Part shown: piece after piece, positions 42,056 through 51,731 of the stretch
How the letters are laid out: each line of letters starts with the position of its first letter
Numbering within the stretch: position 1 is the stretch's first letter
NCBI GenBank assembly: GCA_022457155.1
Contig: JAJGOT010000921.1
Coordinates: 67,001-131,000 of the forward strand
DNA: 64,000 nt
DNA from: Cladopsammia gracilis
Lineage: Eukaryota > Cnidaria > Anthozoa > Scleractinia > Dendrophylliidae
Direction of reading: 5' to 3'
Program-made: the position numbers and the translations under genes
Notes under the pieces: generated by a model
What the model was told of the DNA's origin: nothing
The model's database searches: none
What the model saw: only the letters and a program-made list of their open reading frames with translations

Positions 42056-44118
42056 TAAACAAGTCTGAATAAACATACCTTTTAAACAAGGATTTCACAT
42101 CTACGAGGTATTTGTTTAGGAAAACTTAATTCTAAATGACACTAAATATGAATAGTTTTTGGCTCGAGTTCCTTTTAAATATGATAAGGAAATAATGGTT
42201 GTGACAACACTTATATTGAAAACTACAGATTAATCAAACATATTTTTTTTCTTCCTAGCTTTGATATCACTAGAGGCTACAATCCAGGAAATAACTCTTT
42301 TTATTTATTTTGTTTCTTATGGCATTTTTGCTCCTTTTGTAATTACGGTCAAACCTCTATTAAAAAGTCACCCTTGGGGAATAACCAACTGACCGCTTAA
42401 AAGAGGTGACCACTGAAAGAGGTCAAGTCTGCAGTAAATATGAGGAGCGATTTAATTCCGGGGATTTTGTAAGCGACCGCTTAATAGGGGGTGACCGCTA
42501 CATACTGTACATCATTAAAAAAAACTGCTTTTGCACCGCTTTCCTTTCATGTTCTGTCACTGACACAGCTTGACAATATTAATCCTTAATTTTACGAGGG
42601 AACAAGTGATTAATTGTTCATAATATAGAAGGCTAAATTGTAGGGAAACCTTTCAGACTTTTCAAGAGCCACTCAGGCTTGAAACTACCTTGTTTTAGTA
42701 ACGTATGTAATTGGCTGCTTTGTTTATTTTTCCGATGTGCTAATTTCCCATGGGACCGGGGGGGGGGGGCTCCGGAAGCCCCCCTATATAACTTTGAAAC
42801 CGCTTATGCTATGGCCACCAAATTTACACAGGATAATGTTTTCATGAATTCTGTTAACTACATATACTTTGGTGTTATAATGACGTAACGTGACGTCATT
42901 ATGACACCATATAGTCGATTTTATTGGCTAAAACAGTCTGGTCAATATTTTCTCAATTTTGAACATATAACAACAATACTTTAACAGCCACCTATTTCGT
43001 AAAAATCTTATGTTTACTAACACTGTTTTTGTTGTTAACAATACGAGTGACGTCATTATGACGTCATATACAATGAAATAACCAACTGAAACGTTCTATA
43101 AGGCATATCTCTGAAACAAACGGTAGTGTTCATACCAAACTTTCACATATTGATGCAGGAGTAAAAGTTAATGAATTTGTACGCTTTGTTGCCATGGTAA
43201 CAGCATGTGACGTCATATAAGTGATGTGTACATTTTCTTAAAAACTGGAACAGATAACTTTGCAAATTATGGCTTTTCATGTACCTAATGAATTCAAAAA
43301 AAGCTTTCTCAAGTGAAAAGGACATTTTTATGATAAATATAAATATAAATGTTTAGAGATAATGAAATTACACAGACAGGTAAATAAATTTCCCATTTTA
43401 TTGTCCGCTATATCGGTTCCGCCATCTTGAATCCACAATCTTGAGTTAGTACAAACGTGTTTATTTCGGTAAAAACACCGCAAAATCAAGCAAATGGACT
43501 GCTAAAGATTAGTTTATTGTAGGCAAATGTTTTACAATCCAAAATATGAACCAATAATCAAATTTTAGAGAGAAAAGACCTTTAGTAAACCTTCGATTCG
43601 CCATCCTGGATTTTGACATTTCATATTCCACATTTTCCTAAAATTACCGTTAATTAACCTTAATTAGTAAACGATTATACATAATTTGATCAATTATTAT
43701 ATTTTATTTTTTTCTCAGAGCGCGAGCGGGCGGAATTCTGCGAATCCTGCAATATGATTGGTTCCGGAAGCGGGCGGAAATTTACCATCTTGCCCGCTCA
43801 CTCAACGATTCCGCCCGGGTTGCGTAGTTGTGTGATTCACGATAATTTGTGACTCCGTTGTTTTAAGCTTGTGAGCCCTGGTATTATTGAATTTTCTCGT
43901 CAAATATGGCCCAGACGAAAGCTACCAAAGCGAAAGCTAGATATTAGCTAGATAAAATATTTAACGACATAAATGAAGAAAACAATGAAGAAACCGACCA
44001 GCAAAGTTCCACCATGCATGGCTGACATCGGCTGACAAAGATCCGAAAACATGCTAAAGATATCCTAACGCTTCAATGAAGTGTCAAAAAGACTCAATGA
44101 AGAATGAGAGATTACACT
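42056..44118. other. Non-coding stretch, nothing recognised
   Basis: No gene recognised. There is a G11 run near 42760 and repeated TGACGTCATTATGACGTCAT words at 42890-43220. A GC-richer patch with CGCGAGCGGGCGGAATTCTG lies at about 43720. An ATGGCCCAGACG start at about 43906 closes after 13 codons. Confidence 0.4.
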
Positions 44119-44428
44119 AGTAGGTGATAAAAGCGAGTTCTGGGACAGTCCCAAATTCCCCTGAATTTCACAGAATTTTCACAGATCCAACAAATTCTAA
44201 AAATCCAACGATTGCTGACATTTTTCACACAACTCCGGACCTTGTCAAATCTGCTCAAACTCATCAGAATTGTGAGGATTCTGTCAATTTGAACTGGTGA
44301 AAAATAATTTTTCATTTGCTGCAATCTGCAGAAACTATTTCTGTGAAATTCAGGAGAATTTGGGACTGTCCCAGAACTCGCTTTTATCACCTACTCCTGC
44401 CGAAATGAGCACAAGACAAAATCTTGAA
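44119..44428 (+). repeat. Left TIR of the Polinton, itself a palindrome
   Basis: 44119-44395 is a 277-bp inverted repeat: AGTAGGTGATAAAA...TTTTATCACCTACT, with arms of about 60 bp and more. It is followed by CTGCCGAAATGAGCACAAGA, which is also present at the right end. Confidence 0.93.
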
Positions 44429-44513
44429 AATGGCTAATTTCAAGAATTTTCCGCTGAATTTCCGCAGAGGACAATTCTTTTCAAATCTCAAAATCTTTTC
44501 CCCAGGCAAGAAA

Positions 44514-45071
44514 ATGTCTGATTCCGAAGAAGAAGAAATCGATTTCACTCCTGAACTTGTTCGAGAAACCTACACAACATGGCAGTCTCACAAAAATCCC
44601 AGACTTGAACATTTCAAAAATATCATCCGCAAAAATCAGGGGAAAAATCAAATTCCACTCAAAGATCTCGAATTTTATCAAGAACAAATTCTCTCCCAAA
44701 TTCCCCGTGACGAAATCACAAGGAAAAAAGTCAGGGATTTCGTCAAAGCTTCTAAATGGAAAAAAGTCTACGGCAACGATCACTCAATTTTTAATCACAT
44801 AACAGACCACGACGGCAATGACTATGAACACCTGGAGAAGTTCCTCATTGACGACTTTAAATATTTTTTACTGGCATATGATGACCTTCATCTCAGCAGA
44901 AAAAAGTTTCTCAATTGCCACCAAGTTCTTTTCGCCCTGTTGAAGAAGAACGGTTTCAACCCCAATGAAGATGATTTCAAACTGCTCAAACTTCCATCCA
45001 GACGGGCGGAACAAGAAAAAATAATTCAAGCCATCTTTGAAAAATTAAATTGGAAAGAAAATGGATCTTGA
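44514..45071 (+). CDS. VLTF3-like late transcription factor
   Basis: 185 aa from ATG 44514. The frame is open further upstream, but that part is TIR sequence. An acidic N-terminus (SDSEEEEID) is followed by an alpha-helical body. The C-terminal segment KFLNCHQVLFALL ... DDFKLLKLPSRR ... IIQAIFEKLNW follows the order I know for the Poxvirus VLTF3-like family (PF04947) in animal Polinton-type sequences: a conserved N-F-L with a helix, F-x-LLK-S-R, then a terminal W. VLTF3 activates late viral transcription. The stop overlaps the next ORF by 11 nt. No cysteine ribbon is visible. The assignment rests on remembered family pattern. Confidence 0.55.
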   Translation: MSDSEEEEIDFTPELVRETYTTWQSHKNPRLEHFKNIIRKNQGKNQIPLKDLEFYQEQILSQIPRDEITRKKVRDFVKASKWKKVYGNDHSIFNHITDHDGNDYEHLEKFLIDDFKYFLLAYDDLHLSRKKFLNCHQVLFALLKKNGFNPNEDDFKLLKLPSRRAEQEKIIQAIFEKLNWKENGS

Positions 45072-45477
45072 GAAAGTATTTTCCAATGAAGCCGAGCGAA
45101 GCGAAGCGAGTGAAGCGAGCCTCAGTGCGACCGGAGGGAGCCTCAGTGCGAGTGACCATGAAGATTGTTCCACATGCTCAGAGGAAGAAACAAGAAAAGA
45201 CGATGAAACTCCGACAACATCGGATGATGAATTTATTGTGTCTGATTCGGAGATGGAGGAAGCTGAGCGAAGCGACGAAATCGAAGACTCAATTCAACTC
45301 CTTTTTGAATCATTCGTCAATCTCCAGGAGGAACACAAAATTCTCAGAAATGAACTCCAAAAGCAAAGTGGCCTTCTCTGGGAAATCTACCGGGAATTGA
45401 AAGAAAGTAAAGCGAAGCAAAACGGGCCAAGCAAAGCGAGCGAAGCGAGCCCCGGCGCGAAACGAAAGCGATGCTAA
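45061..45477 (+). CDS. Acidic coiled-coil protein with AERSEASEAS inserts
   Basis: 138 aa. An acidic first half (SEEETRKDDE, SDDEFIVSDSEMEEAE) is followed by a coiled coil of about 40 residues (LFESFVNLQEEHKILRNELQ) and a basic end (GAKRKRC). Two stretches are encoded by GCGAAGCGAGCGAAGCGAGC-type repeats, near 45095 and 45410, and look like in-frame insertions. It overlaps the VLTF3-like gene by 11 nt. It is convergent with the integrase gene, leaving 165 bp with no recognised feature except CTTACGCGTAAG near 45580. Function unknown. Confidence 0.7.
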   Translation: MDLEKVFSNEAERSEASEASLSATGGSLSASDHEDCSTCSEEETRKDDETPTTSDDEFIVSDSEMEEAERSDEIEDSIQLLFESFVNLQEEHKILRNELQKQSGLLWEIYRELKESKAKQNGPSKASEASPGAKRKRC

Positions 45478-45642
45478 GCGGTGTTTTGAAATAACAGACT
45501 TTGTGAATATTAAATGTAAAACATTCATATTCTGACATTTTGAATTGCCCAGCTGCCTCAGGTGATAAAAAAACTGACTTACGCGTAAGCCGAAAAATAT
45601 TAAACTCAAATTGGGGAAGAAATGAAAATTTTGCCTAACGTG

Positions 45643-46677
45643 TTAGACACCAAGCTTTTCCACATCGCTCAATGGAACCCAAGAATTAAATTTATCGGGG
45701 TAACTTTTCCATTTTACAAGCGCGAGTTTTCGCTTATTATCACGGCGAATAACCTTTTCAATTCGAAACACATCTTGCGTTGTTCTTTGCAATTCTGCTT
45801 CGTAAAATGATCCGGTGATTGATTCTCCCAACAGATCAACTAATTTATACGTTACAGGGGTTGTATTCTTTATTTCGTCAATCACAAATATCTCCTCTGT
45901 CCAGTTCGGCGTGAAACCTTTGTCAAATATCTTTCGTTTAAACTTTGAAATTCTCACCCTGTCACCCACCCTGAATTTTGCCGGGTTGTGTTTAGCATAA
46001 ATTAAATCGCCGTATAAATTAGCGAAAACATTTTTCTCATTTTCCTGTTTGCTCGCCTCTGCGGGAGTCATGGCAATGCTCGAATGAAAGCGATGATTAT
46101 ATTCATCCGCTAATTTGCCCAGTTTGTCCCAGTATATTGTATTGTTGTTAGCAGAAAACATCCGGAAGAGTTTCTCCTTGAAAGACCTGTTCCAGCGCTC
46201 AACAACAGATGATTTCTCTTCATTTTCCGTTGTATACAATTTTACCCCATTCTTATCAAGCAGATTTTTCATTGTTGCGTTGAAAAATTCAGACCCTTTG
46301 TCACTCCAAAGCATCTTCGGTTTTCGCCCCTTGAATATGTCTCGGAAAGCATCAGCCACTGTTTGACCCCGCTTGTCTTTCAGGGGACGAATCCAACCGA
46401 ATTTTGAGAAAACATCGATCACCATCAGGAGATATCTGATCCCTTTATTCCACCTCGAAAATTTCCCCATCTCGACCAGATCAGCCGCCCAGATGTTGTC
46501 AATCCCATACGCAATGACTCGTCGTTTTGGAAAGCGCCGCCTGATTGGCCGGTGTAATTCGTTTGCCAGATTTTGAGTCCACCGGCCTTCACTCAAAATC
46601 TTTTCCCGTTTTTTGGGGCACCGAGGCCAAGTTTTTGTTTTGCTTGAATTGTTTTTCTCGCCAAAGCATGACCCCAT
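45643..46677 (-). CDS. Polinton integrase (rve) with chromodomain
   Basis: 344 aa. The catalytic core has D66 (AADLVEM), D126 (WSDKGSEF) and E160 (SSVVERWNRSFK), a retroviral-type DDE. HSSIAMTPAEA and an SH3-like FRVGDRVRISKFK follow. Residues about 297-340 form a chromodomain (FRIEKVIRRD ... LVKWKSYPDKFNSWVPLSDV), which could direct insertion to marked chromatin. The ATG used overlaps the end of the PLA2 gene by 85 nt. The conserved N-terminal portion (TQNLANELHRPIRRRFPKRR) starts at about residue 34, so the true start is uncertain. Uninterrupted. Confidence 0.96.
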   Translation of the reverse strand: MGSCFGEKNNSSKTKTWPRCPKKREKILSEGRWTQNLANELHRPIRRRFPKRRVIAYGIDNIWAADLVEMGKFSRWNKGIRYLLMVIDVFSKFGWIRPLKDKRGQTVADAFRDIFKGRKPKMLWSDKGSEFFNATMKNLLDKNGVKLYTTENEEKSSVVERWNRSFKEKLFRMFSANNNTIYWDKLGKLADEYNHRFHSSIAMTPAEASKQENEKNVFANLYGDLIYAKHNPAKFRVGDRVRISKFKRKIFDKGFTPNWTEEIFVIDEIKNTTPVTYKLVDLLGESITGSFYEAELQRTTQDVFRIEKVIRRDNKRKLALVKWKSYPDKFNSWVPLSDVEKLGV

Positions 46678-47387
46678 TGTCTATCTTTCCAGGGAATCGC
46701 ATCCAAAGCGGCAACCATTTTCCTGTCTGCTTCATTCTTGCATTTGCGCGGGTTTGATTGTTTTGCGCAGACTGAATAATCAACATCGTGCTGCATAGCA
46801 ACTGCGTCTGTTTTTCCTGTGGGCTGCTGCCAGATTTCGAGAATCTTTCCATTTTCATCGAATCTGACTTGCTTATCCAATGGGTTATAAGGGCCGGTAT
46901 AATTATGCCCTGGGAGGGTGAAACCTTTCTTTGGTCTTGGCAGCTTCCCAATCAGGGAATGAACATCTAAAGCACCCCCATCCAAATCTGCTCGATCTGT
47001 CTTATATTTTCTGTTTGGCCTAATCGCCGTACTCAGTTGATTGAGCATATCAGCAGAGGTTTTGGCAAGAAATGGTTTCATCTTGTCCAAGGCAAAATCC
47101 AATGCTTTCTTTTGAGTGTTTTTGTTTCGCAATAATTCACTGGCTCCATAACGACCCATTTCAACTGTCTTTTTTCCCAACCAAGGCAGCGCATGAGCAA
47201 CACCAGTCAGCGCAAGTTCACCGATGCCCCCACCTTGTGAGGGCCGACTCAGTTTCCCGATTTCACAAATCTTGTCTTTTTGATTCCGCAGGAAGCGCAA
47301 TGGCAAAACCACATTTTTCTGCCATTTTTTGCGGTCTGGAATCCAGTTGGTTTCACGCATTCGGTTTGTTTTTTCTCCTTCACGCAA
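46593..47387 (-). CDS. Phospholipase A2-domain protein (parvovirus VP1-type)
   Basis: 264 aa. The calcium-loop motif YTGPYN is at residues 163-168 and the catalytic HDVDY at 200-204, followed by CKNEADRKM. This is the HDxxY plus YxGxG-like signature of viral PLA2 domains. A conserved small-residue and hydrophobic stretch lies upstream (GIGELALTGVAHALPWL). In parvoviruses the domain breaches the endosomal membrane after uptake, and PLA2-like genes are reported in adintoviruses. It is expected in the particle. It sits first after the promoter-like cassette at 47440-47935. All catalytic residues are present. The last G of a classic GPGN loop is replaced. Confidence 0.85.
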   Translation of the reverse strand: MREGEKTNRMRETNWIPDRKKWQKNVVLPLRFLRNQKDKICEIGKLSRPSQGGGIGELALTGVAHALPWLGKKTVEMGRYGASELLRNKNTQKKALDFALDKMKPFLAKTSADMLNQLSTAIRPNRKYKTDRADLDGGALDVHSLIGKLPRPKKGFTLPGHNYTGPYNPLDKQVRFDENGKILEIWQQPTGKTDAVAMQHDVDYSVCAKQSNPRKCKNEADRKMVAALDAIPWKDRQWGHALARKTIQAKQKLGLGAPKNGKRF

Positions 47388-47439
47388 TATGATTTCATTT
47401 TCAATCGAAATATTCTTTTATGAATCTTTCATTCTCCCC

Positions 47440-47935
47440 CGAGGCAGGCAAATGAATTTCAAAATCTTTTTCCAACTCCGGAAAAAGATTTTCTCCCAGA
47501 TTTCAGCGGAAAAATTCCCCCAGAGTTTTTCTCCAATGGATCGAATTCAGAATTTTGTCAGCCTCCGGAAAAATCCCTGGTTTATATGGGAGTTGACATG
47601 CATTTTCAAAACAAAAAAATATTTTCCCAGGGTTTTTCGAGACTTGACGAACCAAACTAATCCCCCCCATTGGGTGACAACGCTGTCAATCCCTAAAATA
47701 GATGACATGCATATGTCCCTATAGTGACACTCCGTGTTGACGTTTAAAAATGCATGTCAACTCGCATATAAACCAAGGATTTTTCCGGAGGCTGACAGAA
47801 TTCTGAATTCGACCCATTGGCATTTTCGTTCTTGAATTTCCCCCCAGATTTCAGCAGAATATTTTCTCCCAGATTTCAGGGCACAAGTGAAAAATCTGCC
47901 GTCAATCAGATTTTTCTCACAGATTTCCCCAGATT
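47440..47935. promoter_or_regulatory. Promoter-like inverted-repeat cassette 1
   Basis: Inverted arms 47535-47620 and 47735-47820 each carry CAGCCTCCGGAAAAATCC and a TATA-like CATATAAACCA about 15 bp further. Between them lies ATGTCCCTATAG, close to a palindrome. The outer parts are CAGATTTC-rich. The whole block is an inverted relative of 57190-57870. It sits between the PLA2 and protease genes. Regulatory function is inference; it could be a nested mobile element. Confidence 0.6.
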
Positions 47936-47940
47936 TCATT

Positions 47941-48615
47941 TCAATCGAAATATTCTTTTATGAATTTCTCATTAAACCTGGTATCAGTCAGACTGAGAGG
48001 TTTGAGAATATCATAGAAATCTTTCCCCTGCGACCATTGATGGAGAAAAAACAAGCAATAATACCCGCAAAGAACGCTGTCTATGTTTTGATACTGACTG
48101 CTGTTCCAAATCACCGGTTTGGAACTTTCAAATTCCTGGGGAAATCCCATTCCAAACGAGTCGAAATACCACGTGAATTTCTGTCCGGGGGCGCAGCATA
48201 CCCAGTGAGTTCCGGCATTTGCAAGGGAATCAAGATTGATGATGCAGGGGCTGTGTTCTCGGGGCCTCACTTCATCCCTGGCGAAAATCCCTTTGAAATT
48301 GGGAATTTTCAGAAAATCAATCCACTGGAGAAGATCAAGGTTGCTCAGGGGTTTGTTCACGAATTTCGGTTTCGCTTCGCTCACAAAATCGCCCCGAGAA
48401 TTGGGATGTTGTTGAATGGACTTTTTCCCCCAGCAGAAGTCCCGCTCCTTTTTTTGATTTTTTTCCCATCCCAATTTTTCGTTCCCAGGTTCCGATAAAT
48501 GGGGGAGGTGGTTCCCAAGGAGCCCCCAATCTTGGCGCTCCCTTTCCTTTTGGGCGCCCAACTCTTGGCGCGCCTTTTCCTTTTGGTCGGCCAACTCTTG
48601 GAGCGCCTTTCCCAA
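47941..48615 (-). CDS. Adenain-like cysteine protease
   Basis: 224 aa by the only ATG. The domain proper starts near residue 90 (LSNLDLLQWI). Catalytic residues in adenain/ULP order: H137 (GTHWV), D152 (WYFDSFG), Q176 (SQYQNIDS) and C183 (VLCGYYC). It should mature capsid and core proteins. The first 85 residues are highly charged and overlap, in another frame, the repetitive 3' part of the core-protein gene, so the real start may be different. A 44-bp imperfect copy of its 3' end, including the KEYFD-stop segment, recurs at 47395-47440 beyond the cassette. Confidence 0.92.
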   Translation of the reverse strand: MGKALQELADQKEKARQELGAQKERERQDWGLLGNHLPHLSEPGNEKLGWEKNQKKERDFCWGKKSIQQHPNSRGDFVSEAKPKFVNKPLSNLDLLQWIDFLKIPNFKGIFARDEVRPREHSPCIINLDSLANAGTHWVCCAPGQKFTWYFDSFGMGFPQEFESSKPVIWNSSQYQNIDSVLCGYYCLFFLHQWSQGKDFYDILKPLSLTDTRFNEKFIKEYFD

Positions 48616-49231
48616 ACAAATTTTTCACCATGTCCAGCGCCAGTGGAATTCCAATGGAAGCCAGAATTGTTCCCAATGCCCCACCAGACTGTTTTGCTGA
48701 TGGCTTCACCACCAACTGCCCTCCTGAATTCAGGGCAGTCAAAATATCCTGTTTCTGCTTATTTGTCAACAGATGTTTATTGTCAATCAGTTTTTGAATT
48801 TTATCTTGGGGAATGAGAAATCCGCCCGTTTGCCCGCCTCCCTTCCCGCTTATCTTTTTCACAACTTGACTCGCTCCTTCACTCGCCAAACCAGCTAATG
48901 CTGACAGCCCAAGTGTCTTTGCCAGGGTAGGTGCCAGGGAACGAGCCAGGGGAACAATAGCAGAGAAAAGACTTCCACCCTGTCGCATCACTTTTCGGAT
49001 TTGCGTTTTCGATATCTTGATTTCAACTCCCTTTCCCAAAGCTGCAGCTTTGGCAATTCGTTTCTTTTGATTGGCTGTCAGCATCAGTTCATCATTTCCA
49101 CTTGTTTGATTTGCACCCAATCTCAGGGTGACGGGATTGTTTGTTCGGAATGCTCTTCCAAGCTTGCTTTTTTGCCCTTCCGACAGATTTACTTTATATG
49201 GGTGATATGTTGTCATTTTAAATGACAACAT
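48335..49231 (-). CDS. Virion core / membrane-active protein (adenovirus pX- or pVI-like role)
   Basis: Use of the ATG of MTTYHPYKVN (49216) gives about 293 aa. It has a basic N-terminal half with QKSKLGRAF and LTANQKKRIAKAAALGKG. A glycine-rich hydrophobic segment (SLFSAIVPLARSLAPTLAKTLGLSALAGL) follows at about 85-115. A second, GALGTILASIGIPLALDM, lies near 190. Three 10-residue repeats, GKGAPRVGRP, come near the C-terminus. Small basic proteins with amphipathic hydrophobic helices are known in adintovirus particles as core or membrane-active proteins. The 3' end overlaps the protease ORF by 281 nt, so the C-terminal 90 residues may be frameshifted. Function is by position and composition. 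Confidence 0.65.
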   Translation of the reverse strand: MLSFKMTTYHPYKVNLSEGQKSKLGRAFRTNNPVTLRLGANQTSGNDELMLTANQKKRIAKAAALGKGVEIKISKTQIRKVMRQGGSLFSAIVPLARSLAPTLAKTLGLSALAGLASEGASQVVKKISGKGGGQTGGFLIPQDKIQKLIDNKHLLTNKQKQDILTALNSGGQLVVKPSAKQSGGALGTILASIGIPLALDMVKNLFGKGAPRVGRPKGKGAPRVGRPKGKGAPRLGAPWEPPPPFIGTWERKIGMGKKSKKGAGLLLGEKVHSTTSQFSGRFCERSETEIREQTPEQP

Positions 49232-49244
49232 ATGTTTTCAGTCC

Positions 49245-50530
49245 CTACACGATAACCAGCTCATTTCCAATTTTATCAATTTTCACCAGTTCTTCATAGA
49301 GAACTATCGCATGCACATTGAAGTTTGCAGCTGCATCTGCGTTCAATCGATATCTGAATATCAACTGCTTGGGATCTCTTGTTGGTTTTTCCGTTTGATA
49401 AGTCAGATCGAAATAGATCAAGGGGAAAAGAGAATTGAAATTGGCCAAATTCAATTGTGTCCCTGTGTTGAAATCATTTTTCCTCATTGCATAAGCCATA
49501 ACATCCTGGAAAATCCTCACTTTGCTTTCACTGTCATACTCTGTTTCCGGGTAGAAAACTCCGTTTCCATATTCCAGCCGGCAGTTCAACAAGGATGAGT
49601 CTGCATCTGCCGCATTCAGCTTGAAAGTGTCCATCAGATAGGGATTGCCTTCTGCAGGGACATTATGGGGTGGAGCGGTTCTTTTCAGCCAGACAAAAAT
49701 ATGCCTCACATTGTCGATGCTCGCTGAGATCTGGAAAAATCCTGATGATCTTGCGGGAGCAGATTGCTGATACATTTCCCTCAGATATTTCCATTGCATT
49801 TCTTTCAGGAATGAGCTGACAAATTTGTCATAAAGTGAATCTTTGGGAGTCAATCTTGGCACCCAAAGCAAAAACCGGTTCACTACAACTCTTCCAGCAC
49901 CAGCAGCAGCAGCCTTATGAATGAGTTCCCCATCATCATTAAGTGTTATCTCGAATTGAAGCTGCATGGGCACAAGCATCTTATCCTCCAACTCTTCGAA
50001 AAAGGCAAAACGATTCAGGGGAATGATCGTGTTAATGTTCTTTGCACCACCGTTTCCATTGTCTTGAACTGCTTGGGATTGCACCCGGCGAGCTTCAAAT
50101 CCAAGATTTGTATTAGCGGTTGTTGCATCAGTATCCAAATACCAGAAACTGTTCTTGGCGACTGATCTGCTGAAGTCGTCGGAGTATTCTAGCAAATTCT
50201 TTGCGAAACAGACTTTATGCAGATTATCAGTGTCATAAATAATCTTTCCCGCAGATTTTATCGTCAGGTGTTTAATCAGGGAATGAGCGCCATTGATCAC
50301 TGTGATTCTGTCAGCTGCTTCATAGCCAGCACCATCCGCCAGTTTTTGAAGTTGAAACTGCACCTCGAAATAAGCATTATACCAATCATAGAATGCGGAT
50401 CGGTCATTTATTGTGAATTTATAACCATTTTTTGTTGATGTTGAGCATTAGCTGGAGCTCGGATTGTGTCATCCAGCTGGAAGCGCACTAATTCATTTCT
50501 TTGAAGATATTCATTCGATCGAAAAGCCAT
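49245..50530 (-). pseudogene. Major capsid protein (double jelly-roll, hexon-like), one frameshift
   Basis: The ATG at 50530 follows the previous gene's stop at once. The frame breaks in a six-T run at 50428-50433 (a stop appears about ten codons on) and continues from about 50430 to 49245. The total is about 428 residues, normal for Polinton major capsid proteins. Typical segments include SAFYDWYNAYFEVQF just after the break, INGAHSLIKHLTIKSAG, IPLNRFAFFEELEDKMLVPM, and the C-terminal LIFRYRLNADAAANFNVHAI. It forms the shell capsomers. A single homopolymer indel could be an assembly error; otherwise the gene is dead. Confidence 0.9.
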
Positions 50531-50531
50531 T

Positions 50532-50957
50532 TTATATTATTTTTTTTCTTTTTCGGATGCCTTGCCCAGAGATCAACCTGTTCAATATAGCATCAGAACT
50601 TTCTCCCTTCGGTCGCGCTCCGGAGGCAGGGGCTGATTGTGGTCGAGCTGAGCGAAGCGAAGCGAGCGAAGCGAGAGCTGGCGGTTTTTTGCTCCCCTTT
50701 CTCATATTTCCCAGTTTTTTCATGATCAAATCACCAGATTTTTCAACTGCTTTTTTGCCGAGTTTATCCCCAGCGTGAGAAATTCCTGATTCTAATGCTT
50801 TTTTCGTAATGGGTTTCGCGAATTTCTTGAAGACGACTGATGCGACCTTCCTCATTGGTTTGAAAATATTGTCTACAATCAAACCAGTTCCTTCGTGCCG
50901 ATAAACAAACCGCCCCAGCTGGGGGTGGAAAAAACGAGAGAATTCATAAGGTTTCAT
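50532..50957 (-). CDS. Basic minor virion protein next to the capsid gene
   Basis: 141 aa. FSRFFHPQLGRFVYRHEGTG, then lysine-rich helices (KPMRKVASVVFKKFAKPITKKALESG, AVEKSGDLIMKKL) and a basic end, GQGIRKRKKII. An in-frame GCGAAGCGAGC-type insert encodes ALASLASLRSA near 50640-50670. The ATG overlaps the stop of the upstream penton gene (ATGA), and the major capsid ATG follows its stop by 1 nt, so it belongs to the capsid operon-like block. A DNA-condensing or pVI-like role is inference. Confidence 0.75.
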   Translation of the reverse strand: MKPYEFSRFFHPQLGRFVYRHEGTGLIVDNIFKPMRKVASVVFKKFAKPITKKALESGISHAGDKLGKKAVEKSGDLIMKKLGNMRKGSKKPPALASLASLRSARPQSAPASGARPKGESSDAILNRLISGQGIRKRKKII

Positions 50958-51730
50958 TTTATTTGCTTTTTCAAGATATACGAGAACGCTGTATCGGCTC
51001 CATTCAAATCGACAATCCGTCTTTTCCCATCAGTGATATAAATCCGAATGGAGCTTATTGTGTTTTTATTCACAGGGCTGAATGTGGTTCTCATGGGTTC
51101 AAGGGTAAAACTATATGATGGCCTCAGCACAGATGTTAAAAAGGAGAAGATGATATCGCTCTCTTCTCCATCAACAAGCGAATCACTTGTAAGATCGCAA
51201 TGCACGTTCAACATATCAGTATCTTGGCTGAGGTTTGGAACTCTGGGGCCAATTTGAACTTTGTCTTTCAGAATCTTTTTATCGAAACCAACGAGATCGC
51301 CGAAGTTGGATTGGGTGAAATCAAGCTGATAATTTTCTGCCAGTGTGATTGTCGTTCTGAAGGTTGTGGGAGAGAAAGCAAGATGGATTGGGAATTTTTC
51401 ATTCTTTCCCGGGGTGGATCCTGCGAGTGGGCCTGTAGCTTGTCGAATAAAATCATTCATCCCCTCATATTCCCAAACCCCAGCTGGGAAGGTGATATCG
51501 GAAAATGTTTTCCCACCGTCAGAGCTGAATCTGATCAGTTGATTCTGGCGGCCAGCATTGATGTTATACCACGTAAAACTCATATTGATGACTCGATTCA
51601 ACCCAACAACGTATTGGGAATTTGGGTCCAAAACAATGGGTCGATTGAATTTTGTTGTGAAATTTTCTGGTTTGTTTCCCTCAGTCTTGACGGAAAAGGA
51701 TGACAGGACAATTTCTCTTTCGATTTCCAT
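50954..51730 (-). CDS. Minor capsid protein (penton, single jelly-roll)
   Basis: ATG 51730 (MEIEREIVLSSF) is chosen because it directly follows the upstream stop at 51732; an ATG at 51766 is in the same frame. 258 aa, beta-rich. NFTTKFNRPIVLDPNSQYVV, a conserved YNI with SSDGGKTF, and PAGVWEYEGMNDFIRQ match the Polinton PX/penton family. The protein occupies the five-fold vertices. Uninterrupted. Confidence 0.9.
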   Translation of the reverse strand: MEIEREIVLSSFSVKTEGNKPENFTTKFNRPIVLDPNSQYVVGLNRVINMSFTWYNINAGRQNQLIRFSSDGGKTFSDITFPAGVWEYEGMNDFIRQATGPLAGSTPGKNEKFPIHLAFSPTTFRTTITLAENYQLDFTQSNFGDLVGFDKKILKDKVQIGPRVPNLSQDTDMLNVHCDLTSDSLVDGEESDIIFSFLTSVLRPSYSFTLEPMRTTFSPVNKNTISSIRIYITDGKRRIVDLNGADTAFSYILKKQIK

Positions 51731-51731
51731 T

